64,000 nucleotides of DNA from UBA6627 sp965248675 (GTDB lineage Bacteria > Chloroflexota > Dehalococcoidia > UBA2979), in NCBI GenBank assembly GCA_965248675.1, contig CBDFJZ010000008.1:1674001-1738000 (forward strand). Direction: 5' to 3'. Made by a program: the position numbers and the translations under genes. Each line of letters opens with the position of its first letter. Position 1 is the first letter of the stretch. Shown piece after piece: positions 34,171 to 42,869 of this stretch. Below the pieces are notes generated by a model. That model worked only from the letters and a program-made list of their open reading frames with translations, ran no database searches and was not told the origin of the DNA.

Positions 34171-34623
34171 TCAACTCCGCGTCGGCAGCTCGACGACCGC
34201 GGTGCCTTGCAGCGGACGTTCGCCGCGCTCGTTCTCGAGCGAAAGATCGAGGTGAACGCGGGGCGACGTCTCGGCGTCGGTGACGAGCGCCACCGAACGC
34301 ACCTTGTCGCCGTGGAGGACTGGTCTGCGGTAGCTGACGTCGAGCTCCACGATGTGGCCGAGCGGTCCCATCCAGTCGGTCACCAGCCGGGTGATCATCG
34401 CCATCGACATGTTGCCGGGAACGATCGGACGCTCGAGGCCCTGGCTGCGGGCCGAGGCGGTATCGGTGAAGCGCCCGGAACCGCGGTCACTGCTCCCGCC
34501 GCTCCCCCGCGCGCCCTGGCCGAGAAACTGCTGGACGTGCTCGGAAGTCGGCTGCTGGATCTCCTCGAACTCGTCGCCCAGATGCACGTCATCGAAGTAT
34601 CGCTGTCCCATCGGGTCGGACAT
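34171..34623 (-). CDS. MaoC-like hotdog-fold protein
   Basis: A 150-residue hotdog protein. It opens QRYFDDVHLGDEFEEIQ and continues with PGNMSMAMITRLVTDWMG, VELDVSYRRPVLHGDKV and a C-terminal beta-strand pair, the layout of MaoC-type (R)-hydroxyacyl dehydratases. The catalytic Asp/His of the usual NPIHxDxxxA...HG segment is not visible; that region reads GSGRFTDTASARSQGLERPIVPG. It may be the non-catalytic half of a heterodimer with the hotdog domain of the gene just upstream on the same strand, or a non-dehydratase. Gap of 22 nt to that gene. Confidence 0.75.
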   Translation of the reverse strand: MSDPMGQRYFDDVHLGDEFEEIQQPTSEHVQQFLGQGARGSGGSSDRGSGRFTDTASARSQGLERPIVPGNMSMAMITRLVTDWMGPLGHIVELDVSYRRPVLHGDKVRSVALVTDAETSPRVHLDLSLENERGERPLQGTAVVELPTRS

Positions 34624-34645
34624 CGGCGTCTCCTCGTCGCGGGAG

Positions 34646-35842
34646 CTAGCCGTCGAGCGCTTTCACCTGGCGCTGGACGAGCGAGTTCTCGGTGGCGGCG
34701 ACATCCAGGCCATCCTGGTTCGCGTACCTCGTACGGCGCACGATGAACACCATGCGGCCGCTCCGTCCAGTCTTCTCGTAGACGTCCTTGACCTGGGTGA
34801 AGGCGTCAATCGTGTCGCCCGGCCGGATCGGCGCGAACGTCTCCAGGCGAGAGCCGGCGAGGAACCCCTGGTCGCCAAACCGCACCTGCGGGTCCGGGCC
34901 CGGGCGCAGCCGCGCCGTATTGAGAATGCCCGGTGGCGCGACGATGCCGCCGTACGGTCCCTGGCTCTCGGCCCACGCGGGGTCGGTGTAGAGCGGGTTC
35001 GTCTCCTCCAGCGCCCCGCAGTAGCTGGCAATCGATTGGTACGTGATCTCGAGCGAGCCGACATGCACCTCTTCGCCGATCACGGTTCTGTCCATCTCGA
35101 CCGCGCCGCCGCCGAGCTCGCCCTGTCCGCTCGTCGCGGGGATGTGCGCCGCGGAGGGCAGCTCCTGGCGCGCGGCGCCCTCGCGCGTCTCCTCGACGCG
35201 AACGGGGCGGAACTCACCGCTGCGCAGGGCCGCGACCAGCTCGTCGTTCGATGTCACCGGGACGTCGAACTCCGTGAGGCAGCGTCCGAGCGCCGAGACG
35301 AAGTGGGCATCCGAGCCACCGACCGTCAGCAGCCCGTGCTCGTCGGCGAGGTCGAAGGAGCGACCGTTCTCATAGTCGCTGCTGCCGCCGTTCAGCGCCT
35401 CGATGATCCCGACGGTTTCGAGCGACACGCCCCGCTCGCCGACGTGCTCGACGAGGCCGATGCGCGGACGGCCCGCGTGCGCGCCAACCGCGATGCCGCC
35501 GGTCTCCTCGGCGGCGCGGAACACATCGGCGTACGGCAGAGCGATGTCGCCGAGGTCGAAGCGCTCGAGGAAGTCGCCGTTCAGCCCGTAGACGAGCACG
35601 TGACCGACGTCCGTCTCCACCTCGATGCCGCGCAGGATCGTGACGTCGTACTGCTCGGTCAGCGCAGAGTAGTCGGCATCCTCGAGGTAGCGCCGGTGCT
35701 CGGTGAGCACGAAACCGTCGACGTGGTAGCCGTTGTTGCGACGGGCCTCGACCCACTTGCAGTAGCCCTCGACGGTGCCCCCGGCGTCGTCGGAGCCATC
35801 GGTCGAGTGGACATGGAGGTCGAAGTAGGAGTGTTCTGCCAG
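34646..35842 (-). CDS. PHP-domain / MaoC-like hotdog fusion, putative CTG start
   Basis: My translation shows an N-terminal PHP metal-dependent phosphoesterase domain: YFDLHVHSTDGSDDAGG (His10 and His12), LTEHRRY, GIEVET, GAHAGRPRIG and GGSDAHFV, ending near residue 205. A Gly/Ala-rich linker then leads into a hotdog domain (about 245-398) of the MaoC N-terminal type with NPLYTDPAWAESQGPYGGIVAPP. There is no ATG, GTG or TTG between the preceding in-frame stop and the HVH motif. The best start is a CTG five bases after GGGAGG. The in-frame GTG used by simple calling (35710) would delete the PHP metal ligands. The fusion could also be a lost stop between two genes. Confidence 0.7.
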   Translation of the reverse strand: MAEHSYFDLHVHSTDGSDDAGGTVEGYCKWVEARRNNGYHVDGFVLTEHRRYLEDADYSALTEQYDVTILRGIEVETDVGHVLVYGLNGDFLERFDLGDIALPYADVFRAAEETGGIAVGAHAGRPRIGLVEHVGERGVSLETVGIIEALNGGSSDYENGRSFDLADEHGLLTVGGSDAHFVSALGRCLTEFDVPVTSNDELVAALRSGEFRPVRVEETREGAARQELPSAAHIPATSGQGELGGGAVEMDRTVIGEEVHVGSLEITYQSIASYCGALEETNPLYTDPAWAESQGPYGGIVAPPGILNTARLRPGPDPQVRFGDQGFLAGSRLETFAPIRPGDTIDAFTQVKDVYEKTGRSGRMVFIVRRTRYANQDGLDVAATENSLVQRQVKALDG

Positions 35843-36042
35843 GAGATCCTCCCGCCGTGCCCGCGCGCGTGCGCCCTGCCACCGGAGGCGAACGAACGGG
35901 ATCCTGTCAGCCGCGCGGTGCCAATGTCAACGCGCCGCCGATCCGCTCCACTGTGACGTGAGGTCGCGAACTCGCGCCGCTGAGCGGGCGCGCGTGCGGC
36001 GGGAGTCAGAACCCCTGCGCGATCCGATTAGGCTTGACGGAC

Positions 36043-36666
36043 GTGACGAAGCTTGTTCCGACCCTGTCAACCAGGCGACTGCGGCTTCGCGGCTGGGCCG
36101 TCGCCGACCGCGCCGCACTGGCTGCGATCAAGGCCGACGCGGCGAACTGGCGGTTCATTGCGTCGGGCCCGCTCGACGCCGGGGAGGCTTCGGCGCAGCT
36201 GGACGTGCTCCTCGACGAATGGGAGAGATGGGGCGTCGGAAGCTGGGCCATCGTGGAAGCTGAAACCCGAGAGCTGATCGGCGACTGTGGCGTGAAGCTC
36301 ACCGATCGCGGCCCGCAGCTTGCCTACATGATCGCGCGCAAGCGGTGGGGAAAGGGATTCGCCACCGAGGCGAGCCGCGCGGTGCTTCACTATGCGTTCG
36401 CGAACTGCGGATGGCCGGCGATCTACGCTTCGACCGACATCGCGAACCTGGCGTCGCAGCGCGTACTTGAGAAGGTCGGCATGCGACTGCAACGAACGAT
36501 CGATGGTCCACACGGGCGCGAACGTTGGTACGAGATTCGCCGCGACGAATTGCACTCGACTTGCGAACCGCCTACCGCAGCTCCGCCTCGAGGCTCGCGC
36601 CGTCGTCGACCCACTCTACCGCCCCGTCCTGCGCCAACAGATCGAGGTGCCCCAGCACCTCCGTGA
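36043..36666 (+). CDS. GNAT acetyltransferase (RimJ/RimL-like)
   Basis: A protein of about 207 residues. N-terminal ESTRRLRLRGW-like start (TLSTRRLRLRGW), then WAIVEAETRELIGDCGVKL, the acetyl-CoA loop RKRWGKGFATEASRAVLHYAF and STDIANLASQRVLEKVGM near the C terminus, all typical of ribosomal-protein or small-molecule N-acetyltransferases. I use the GTG that gives VTKLVPTLSTRR; a TTG three codons upstream is also possible. The last 40 or so residues are Pro/Arg-rich, and the frame overlaps the convergent metallo-hydrolase gene by 95 nt, so the natural stop may have been lost. Confidence 0.8.
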   Translation: MTKLVPTLSTRRLRLRGWAVADRAALAAIKADAANWRFIASGPLDAGEASAQLDVLLDEWERWGVGSWAIVEAETRELIGDCGVKLTDRGPQLAYMIARKRWGKGFATEASRAVLHYAFANCGWPAIYASTDIANLASQRVLEKVGMRLQRTIDGPHGRERWYEIRRDELHSTCEPPTAAPPRGSRRRRPTLPPRPAPTDRGAPAPP

Positions 36667-37558
36667 TCGCCTGCCCGAGGCGCCTTGGCGGAATCCGAGG
36701 AAACATCCGCCGCGCGATCCCGTATGCGCTGATCGGCCCGTCCGCGAGGACGGCGCGGATCCGCGCAGCGCGGCGCGCGTGGTGCTGCTCGAAGCGGTTG
36801 AAGAGCCGCACCGGCTCCTCGACGACGTCCCCATGGCCAGGGAGAATGCGCCGCACCTCGCGCTCGCGGATGCGAGCGACCGAGTCAATGAACGACGGTA
36901 GCGAGGGCCAACGTTCGGTTCCCTCGGAGCCATCGACAGCGCCGGGGTAGTGCATCCCCGGCGTCGGCACCGTCGTCGGCAGCAGCGTGTCCCCGCTGAA
37001 CAGCTCCCCCGTCTCCGCGATCAGCGCCACGAGGTTGCCCGGCGTGTGCCCGGGCGCCTCGATCACCTCCAGCCGGCGGTCGCCTGCCAATTCGTAGCTG
37101 GCGCCGGCCTCCTCGAGGGCGTTCGCCGGGCACGGCTCCCAGCGCAAAGTGGTGCCCGAGCGGGGCGAGCGCATCTGCTGGACCAGCTCCTCCGAGCAGC
37201 CGTGCCGTACGAGGTCGGCGAGCTGAGCGGCGCGCTGCGCCTCGCGAGACCGTTGCCCCGCCGCGATCGCGGCGATGTCGGCCGAGCCCGCGAGGATCGT
37301 CGCGCCCTCGGCGGCCCAGCGGTACGCGAGCCCGGCGTGGTCCAGGTGTGCGTGGGTCACGAGGACGTGCGTGATCTCGCCAGCCTCGATGCCGTGCGCG
37401 GCGAGCTGCGTTCCGATGGACGTCCAGGGCTCCTCGGCACCCTCGGTCACTGGGCTGTCGGGGCCGGCGTCGACGAGCAGCGTGCCGCCCGCGCGTAGAG
37501 GGAGCGGGTAGAGGACGTTGCCGCCGAGGACGATGCTGGGTGGATCGACGAAGGGCAC
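36572..37558 (-). CDS. Metallo-beta-lactamase-fold hydrolase
   Basis: A 328-residue MBL protein with the zinc motif THAHLDHAG, a further His in APGHTPGNLVAL, Asp in FSGDTLLP and His in ILPGHGDVV. A C-terminal helical extension (about 255-328, HHARRAARIRAVLADGPISAYGIARRMFP) resembles the winged-helix-like tail of beta-lactamase-like LACTB2-type proteins. The substrate is unknown. The gene has a GTG start and lies 16 nt downstream of cinA on the same strand, so they probably form an operon. It overlaps the GNAT gene tail-to-tail. Confidence 0.87.
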   Translation of the reverse strand: MPFVDPPSIVLGGNVLYPLPLRAGGTLLVDAGPDSPVTEGAEEPWTSIGTQLAAHGIEAGEITHVLVTHAHLDHAGLAYRWAAEGATILAGSADIAAIAAGQRSREAQRAAQLADLVRHGCSEELVQQMRSPRSGTTLRWEPCPANALEEAGASYELAGDRRLEVIEAPGHTPGNLVALIAETGELFSGDTLLPTTVPTPGMHYPGAVDGSEGTERWPSLPSFIDSVARIREREVRRILPGHGDVVEEPVRLFNRFEQHHARRAARIRAVLADGPISAYGIARRMFPRIPPRRLGQAITEVLGHLDLLAQDGAVEWVDDGASLEAELR

Positions 37559-37574
37559 GCTGCGGTGCCCGCGC

Positions 37575-38813
37575 CTAGACGCGCACGTCGGCGGTCATCA
37601 GGTAGCGGCGGAGCAGCGTGAGCGCGATCAGCGCCGCCCGGCCCTTCGCTGCCTCGCGGCCCTGGTAGTACTGCGAGTGCGAGTACTCGATGTGCTCGCC
37701 ATCCGTCAGCGCGATATGCATCGTGCCCGGGCGCTGATCCTCGATCTCCTCGTTGCCGACGATGCCCGTGATGCCGATCGCCAGGTCGGTCTCGAGCCGT
37801 TCGCGGGCCGCCGTCGCCATCGCCTCCGCGACCTCGCGCGAGACCACGCCGTGCATCGCCACGATCTCCGCCGGCACGCCCATCGCGATCTTCGCCTGCG
37901 TCGCGTAGGCGACCAGGCTGCCCTTGAAGTACTCCGATGAGCTCGGGACGTTCGTGATCGTGTCGGCGATCGCGCCGCCGGTCGCGGACTCCATCACCCC
38001 GAGGGTGAGCCCGCGCTCGATCAGCATCCGGCCGATCGCCGCCTCCAGCGTTTCGTCGTCGACCCCCCAGAGCGACGGTCCGAGGATCAGGCGCGCCTCT
38101 TTCTCGATCGGACGGATCAGCTGCCAGGCCTCCTCGCGCGTCGCGGCTTTCGCGGAGATCCGCGCGTGCACGCCGTCCCGCCGCGCGTAGATGCCAACCG
38201 ACGGGTTCGTGCCAGCGAGCAGCGGCGACAGCATCTCGTCGACCGTGCCCTCGCCGATCCCGGTGGTCTTCAGCGTGCGCGAGACGAGGATGCCCTCCGC
38301 CCGTTTCTCCAGCTCGGGCGCGACCTCGTGCTCCCACATCCGCGTCATCTCGGACGGCGGACCCGGCATCACGACGAAGGTCTTCTCGTCGCGCTCGACC
38401 CACCAACCCGGAGCCGTGCCGCGCGCATTCGAGATCGGACGCGACGAAGGAATCAGCATCGCCTGTTTGAGGTTGTTGTCCGGCATCGTGCGCCCGCGGG
38501 ACTCCATCATCCCCCGCAGGTGCGCCTCCTGCTCGGCGTCGAGGTACATCTCCTCGCCGAGGGCGCCCGCCACCATCTCGCGCGTCAGGTCGTCCTGCGT
38601 CGGGCCGAGGCCGCCGGTGGTGAAGATGATGTCGGAACGCTCCCAGGCGCGGTTGAACGTCTCGCGGAGCCGGTCCGGGTTGTCGCCAAGCTGCGACACC
38701 CAGAGCAGGTCGATGCCGTACTCAGGGAGCTGCGAGGCGATGAAGGCCGCGTTGGTATCGGTGATTTCGCCGAGCATGATCTCGGTCCCGATCGAGATGA
38801 TTTCCGCGCGCAT
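37575..38813 (-). CDS. cinA: CinA family protein (MoCF domain plus nicotinamide-nucleotide amidase domain)
   Basis: A 412-residue two-domain protein. The N-terminal molybdopterin-binding-like COG1058 domain shows IISIGTEIMLGEITDTN, FTTGGLGPTQDDLTREM and MPGPPSEM. The C-terminal CinA amidase domain (about 255-412) has MESATGGAIADTITNVPSSSEYFKGSLVAYATQAKI and ITGIVGNEE. In characterised homologues the pair removes ADP-ribose/NMN-type by-products of NAD metabolism. The ATG (MRAEIIS) was chosen over the longer frame because homology starts there. Divergent from the gamma-glutamyltransferase gene. Confidence 0.92.
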   Translation of the reverse strand: MRAEIISIGTEIMLGEITDTNAAFIASQLPEYGIDLLWVSQLGDNPDRLRETFNRAWERSDIIFTTGGLGPTQDDLTREMVAGALGEEMYLDAEQEAHLRGMMESRGRTMPDNNLKQAMLIPSSRPISNARGTAPGWWVERDEKTFVVMPGPPSEMTRMWEHEVAPELEKRAEGILVSRTLKTTGIGEGTVDEMLSPLLAGTNPSVGIYARRDGVHARISAKAATREEAWQLIRPIEKEARLILGPSLWGVDDETLEAAIGRMLIERGLTLGVMESATGGAIADTITNVPSSSEYFKGSLVAYATQAKIAMGVPAEIVAMHGVVSREVAEAMATAARERLETDLAIGITGIVGNEEIEDQRPGTMHIALTDGEHIEYSHSQYYQGREAAKGRAALIALTLLRRYLMTADVRV

Positions 38814-38950
38814 GCAGGCTCCCTCGACGCTGCGGTCTCGTCGGTCGAGACGATAGCAGAGCCGTGGTCGAGCTCGGCAGGCCAGAGGCATCTCGCTGGA
38901 GGTATAGGGTGGGGCCGCGCGGCGGAAGTCCGCCCCTGGCCAAGAGGTGA

Positions 38951-40687
38951 ATGATGGCACGAGCACTGACGGCGCAGCGACCAGCGGTCCGCGGGGTCAC
39001 TCATATGGTGTCCGCGGGCCATTACCTGGCAACTGCGGCGGGATATCAGATCCTCGAAGATGGCGGAAACGCCATCGATGCCGGCGTGGCGGCCGGGATC
39101 GTTCTCGGGGTGACGCTGCCGCAGTGGGTCGGCTTCGGCGGCGTGGCGCCGGTGATGGTCTATGACGCCGGCGCCGACGAGGTCACGACGGTCAGCGGCC
39201 TCGGGCGCTGGCCGCAGGCGGCGACGCTCGCAGCTGTTCTCGAGCGCGCCAACGGCTCGCTACCGGCGCCCATCCTCCGCTGCGTGACGCCCTCGGCACC
39301 CGATGCATGGCTCACGACGCTGGAGCGCTTCGGCACGATGTCGTTCGAGCAGGTGGTCGCCCCCGCGCGCGAGATCTGCCTCGACGGGTTCGTGATCCAG
39401 GGGACCCTGGCGCACTTCCTGCCGAACATGAGCCCGATGATCGACGCCTCGCCTGGGCTCAGGACGCTGCTCGAGCCCGACGGGCCGCGCCTGGGCGAGG
39501 GCGATCGCCTCGAACAGCCGCGGCTCGCCGAGACGTTCGATCGGCTGATCGATGCGGAACGGGCCGCCGCCGGCTCCGGGCGCGAGGCGGCGATCCGCGC
39601 CGCTCGCGACGCGTTCTACCGAGGCGACATCGCCCACGAGATCGCCGCGTTCGTGCAGGAACAGGGCGGCTTCCTCACGTACGAGGACCTCGCGGGCTTC
39701 AGCGTGGGCGTCGAGCCGCCCGTGACCGGGCGCTTCGGCGATCTCACCGTGAACGCCTGCGGAGCCTGGTGCCAGGGTCCCGCGCTCGTCGAAACGCTGC
39801 AGATCCTGGATGGGTTCGACCTGGCCGCGCTCGGACACAACAGCGCCGACTACGTCCACGTCGTTGCGGAGGCGCTGAAGTTGGCGATGGCGGATCGCCA
39901 CTACTTCGTCGGCGACCCAGAGTTCATCGTGGTGCCGATCGAGGGGCTTCTCTCACCCTCGTATGCCGCCGAACGCCGAGGCGAGATCGATTTGGCGCGC
40001 GCGGCGCCGGAGATGCCGGCCCCGGGCGACCCGTTCGCCCACCAGGCCGAGCCGCGGGGCGATTGGGAGCTGGCGCGAGTACCGGAGTCCTCGATGGCGC
40101 CGATGCCGCAGGACACGAGCTACGTCTGCGTCGTCGACCGCTGGGGGAACGCCTTCTCGGCCACCCCCAGCGACGCGTACCAGAACTACATCCCGGAACT
40201 TGGCTTCGGCGTCTCGCCTCGGGGGTCACAGTCCTGGCTGGAGCCGGACCACCCGGCGGTGCTGGCGCCGGGCAAGCGCCCTCGGCTGACGCCAAACCCG
40301 GCCATGGCGTTCCGGGACGGGCGGTTGTTCCTCGCGTTCGGGACGCCCGGCGCCGACGTGCAGGTGCAGGCGATGACGCAGCTGCTGGCGAACATCACGG
40401 CGTTCGGCCTCGACCCACAGCAGGCCGTCGAGGCCCCTCGGTTCGCGACCTACAGCTTCCCGCTCACGAGCATGAACGCTCGTTACGAGCCGGGCGTGCT
40501 GCGTTGTGAGAGCGGGATCGGCGTCGAAACCTTCGACGCGCTCTCGGTGCGTGGTCACCAGGTCGAGGATTGGGGCGACCGCAACTACCTCGCGGGTGGG
40601 CTCTGCGTGATCCAGGTCGACGCCGAACGGGGGACGCTCACCGCCGGCGCCGACTTCCGCCGGGACTGCTACGCGATGGGGCGCTGA
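38951..40687 (+). CDS. ggt: Gamma-glutamyltransferase family protein
   Basis: A 578-residue Ntn-hydrolase. The proenzyme is cleaved before a catalytic Thr: QDTSYVCVVDRWGNAFS with Thr389. N-terminal features include GGNAIDAGVAAGIVLGV and VGFGGVAPVMVYD, and the C-terminal part has PNPAMAFRDGRLFLAFGTPGADVQVQ (the usual GSPGG glycines are GTPGA). No signal peptide is visible, unlike many GGTs, so it is probably cytoplasmic and may act on gamma-glutamyl conjugates or acyl amides. A second ATG directly follows the first. A TATAGG -10-like element lies about 45 nt upstream. Confidence 0.88.
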   Translation: MMARALTAQRPAVRGVTHMVSAGHYLATAAGYQILEDGGNAIDAGVAAGIVLGVTLPQWVGFGGVAPVMVYDAGADEVTTVSGLGRWPQAATLAAVLERANGSLPAPILRCVTPSAPDAWLTTLERFGTMSFEQVVAPAREICLDGFVIQGTLAHFLPNMSPMIDASPGLRTLLEPDGPRLGEGDRLEQPRLAETFDRLIDAERAAAGSGREAAIRAARDAFYRGDIAHEIAAFVQEQGGFLTYEDLAGFSVGVEPPVTGRFGDLTVNACGAWCQGPALVETLQILDGFDLAALGHNSADYVHVVAEALKLAMADRHYFVGDPEFIVVPIEGLLSPSYAAERRGEIDLARAAPEMPAPGDPFAHQAEPRGDWELARVPESSMAPMPQDTSYVCVVDRWGNAFSATPSDAYQNYIPELGFGVSPRGSQSWLEPDHPAVLAPGKRPRLTPNPAMAFRDGRLFLAFGTPGADVQVQAMTQLLANITAFGLDPQQAVEAPRFATYSFPLTSMNARYEPGVLRCESGIGVETFDALSVRGHQVEDWGDRNYLAGGLCVIQVDAERGTLTAGADFRRDCYAMGR

Positions 40688-40739
40688 CGGTCGGGCTCTA
40701 CCTCGACAAGGTGATCACGATGAAGGAGATCCTGACAGC

Positions 40740-41069
40740 CTAGGCGGTCGTCTCCGTTTGGGCCGGGCTCGCGAGGTCGGCTCGCGCCTGGAGATAGAGG
40801 TAGAGCGGCAGCGCGCACGAGAGGCCGATCAGCAGGTTCACGAGGACGATCGGCCAGGGGTTCGGGCCGGTGCGCCGCGTGAACATGTAACCCCAGAACA
40901 CCGCCGAGGTGATCAACAGATCGGCGGTGAACCCGCCGGCCGCGCCGTTCGCGAACAGCGCGTCGATGAAGGCGGGCAGGTCGATCCCCTCGTCAACGAA
41001 GAAGTCGAGGAAGAAGGCGTATGGCACGATCGCGCCGGCAATCGCCGCGCCGAGGTAGAAGTGCTTCAT
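40740..41069 (-). CDS. DUF2834-like small membrane protein
   Basis: A 109-residue protein with three membrane helices (residues about 4-22, 44-62 and 70-90) and the pattern FLDFFVDEGIDLPAFIDALFANGAAGGFTADLLI, typical of DUF2834 proteins. Function unknown. The ATG (MKHFYLG) follows GGGGACGGCGG; the longer frame adds no membrane sequence. Converges with the gamma-glutamyltransferase gene, with 52 nt between. Confidence 0.75.
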   Translation of the reverse strand: MKHFYLGAAIAGAIVPYAFFLDFFVDEGIDLPAFIDALFANGAAGGFTADLLITSAVFWGYMFTRRTGPNPWPIVLVNLLIGLSCALPLYLYLQARADLASPAQTETTA

Positions 41070-41178
41070 CCGCCGTCCCCCCGTTGCGCACCAGATGTGC
41101 GAGCTGCGCGTCTGCACAGTGACGTCAGTTAGTCATCGAGCCAATTACCCCGGAGGTAACGACCGGCGGCAGCGGCGC

Positions 41179-41628
41179 CTATGCGTCGACGGTCGCTCGC
41201 AGCAACTCGATCGCGCCCTTGGTGTGCCGCTGGTGCTCGGCGATCGCCCGGCGGATCGCGGGTTCCTCGAGGCGATCGGCGTGGGCCTCGAGGCTGGCGG
41301 CAACGCTGGCGCCGGAAGCGGCCAGGTGCTCGCGCAGGGCGGCGAGGCGCAGCTCCTGGGCGGCGAACATCGCCTCACCGCGGACGCGGCGCCAATGCGG
41401 CTCCTCGTGGTCGGTGCCGGCGGGCGGTTCGAGGCGCTGCCGCAACTCCTCGTCGGCCGCAGCGAGCCAGCTCAGCTCGTGGCGCAGGGTCCAGCCGTGC
41501 CGTTGGGTGGGCTTCGAGAGCCGTGTCTCGGGCAGCTCCTCGATGAGCGCGACGAGTTCGGAGCGGAGCGAGCTGAGACGCGCCCGCGCGGCGCCGTCCG
41601 TGATCGCGTTCGCCTCGTCCGTGCTCAT
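41179..41628 (-). CDS. DinB-like four-helix protein
   Basis: A 149-residue helical protein. LSSLRSELVALIEELPETRL, then WTLRHELSWLAAADEELRQRL and a last helix AIAEHQRHTKGAIELLRAT match DinB / mycothiol-maleylpyruvate-isomerase-like folds, with His residues at the usual metal positions (RHELSWLA, HQRHTKGA). Function unknown; many members are metal-dependent thiol S-transferases. The start ATG gives MSTDEANAITDG. Divergent from the MoxR operon, with 188 nt between that shows no clear promoter beyond a TACGCT near 41773. Confidence 0.65.
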   Translation of the reverse strand: MSTDEANAITDGAARARLSSLRSELVALIEELPETRLSKPTQRHGWTLRHELSWLAAADEELRQRLEPPAGTDHEEPHWRRVRGEAMFAAQELRLAALREHLAASGASVAASLEAHADRLEEPAIRRAIAEHQRHTKGAIELLRATVDA

Positions 41629-41816
41629 CGGCGCCTCGTTCGTCTCGATCGATGCGTGATTAGTGCTTGAGCGGGTCCGGCGCAGTGTATGCGTGAGGCG
41701 TCCCGACCGCAGGGTGTCTGCGCCGCGGCCAAACGCCCGCTTCCGATGCCGCTCCGCGCCGGTGTGCTCTGATACGCTCTCAACCACTTTGTGACGAAAC
41801 GAACCAGGGGGACGCC

Positions 41817-42857
41817 GTGGTGGACACGGCCACCGAGGGTCAGGCCGCGCCTGCACGGAACGCTCCAGGCGACGCGGCCGTGGGCGGTAGCGCCGAGAGC
41901 GCCGCTGCCACCCGGGCGATCCAGGCCGCGGCCCGGCGCGTTCGCGAGAACGTCCAGCGCGTCGTCGTCGGCGCCGACCAGGCGGTCGACCTGCTCTTGG
42001 TCGCGCTGCTGAACCACGGACACGTGCTGTTGGAGGACGTCCCCGGCACCGGCAAAACCACAACCGCCCGCGCGCTCGCGAAGTCGATCGGGGCCACCTT
42101 CCACCGCATCCAGTTCACCCCCGACCTGATGCCGTCGGACGTGGTTGGCATCAACTTCTACTCGCAGAAAAGCGGCGAGTTCGAGTACCGGCCGGGGCCG
42201 CTGGTCGCGAACATCGTGCTGGCGGACGAGATCAACCGCGCGACACCGCGCACCCAGTCGGCGCTGCTGGAGGCGATGGAGGAGCGCACGATCACGGTCG
42301 ACGGGGTGACGAAGCCGCTTCCGGATCCGTTTATCGTGCTCGCGACGCAGAACCCCGTGGAGCTGGAAGGGACGTTCCCGCTGCCCGAGGCGCAGCTCGA
42401 TCGCTTCCTGGTGCGGATGAACCTCGGGTACCCGAGCGAGCAGGACGAGCTGGCGATCGTGCGCCGGTTCGAGAACACGTCGCCGCTGGATGAGCTCGAG
42501 ACGGTGATCGACGCGGCCGAGTTGGGCGAGTTGGGGGCGCAGCTTCCGGCGATCCACGTCGATGACGCGATCGCGCGCTACGCGGTGCAGCTCTGCCGCG
42601 CGACGCGACGTCACGAGGCGTTCGATCTGGGGGCGAGCCCGCGCGCGTCGCTGGCGCTGTTCCGTGCCGCGCGGGCGTGGGCGGCGATCCAGGGTCGAGA
42701 CTACGTCCGGCCCGACGACGTCAAGGATCTCGCGCATCCGGTGATCGGGCACCGGCTCGTGCTGAACTCGAACACGCGGCTTCGCGGGCGCGCGACTGAT
42801 GAGGTGCTGGACGAGGTGATCGCGCAGGTCACGGTGCCGATCGCGGATACACGCTGA
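41817..42857 (+). CDS. MoxR family AAA+ ATPase
   Basis: A 346-residue MoxR ATPase. A Glu/Ala-rich N-terminal tail is followed by VVVGADQAVDLLLVALLNHGHVLLEDVPGTGKTT (Walker A near 75-83), ADEINRATPRTQSALLEAMEE (Walker B), ATQNPVELEGTFPLPEAQLDRF and the C-terminal GASPRASLALFRAARAWAA. MoxR ATPases act as chaperones with a VWA or DUF58 partner; here the DUF58 gene follows 12 nt downstream. GTG start after GGGGGA. Confidence 0.93.
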   Translation: MVDTATEGQAAPARNAPGDAAVGGSAESAAATRAIQAAARRVRENVQRVVVGADQAVDLLLVALLNHGHVLLEDVPGTGKTTTARALAKSIGATFHRIQFTPDLMPSDVVGINFYSQKSGEFEYRPGPLVANIVLADEINRATPRTQSALLEAMEERTITVDGVTKPLPDPFIVLATQNPVELEGTFPLPEAQLDRFLVRMNLGYPSEQDELAIVRRFENTSPLDELETVIDAAELGELGAQLPAIHVDDAIARYAVQLCRATRRHEAFDLGASPRASLALFRAARAWAAIQGRDYVRPDDVKDLAHPVIGHRLVLNSNTRLRGRATDEVLDEVIAQVTVPIADTR

Positions 42858-42869
42858 CGCGGATCGCCG

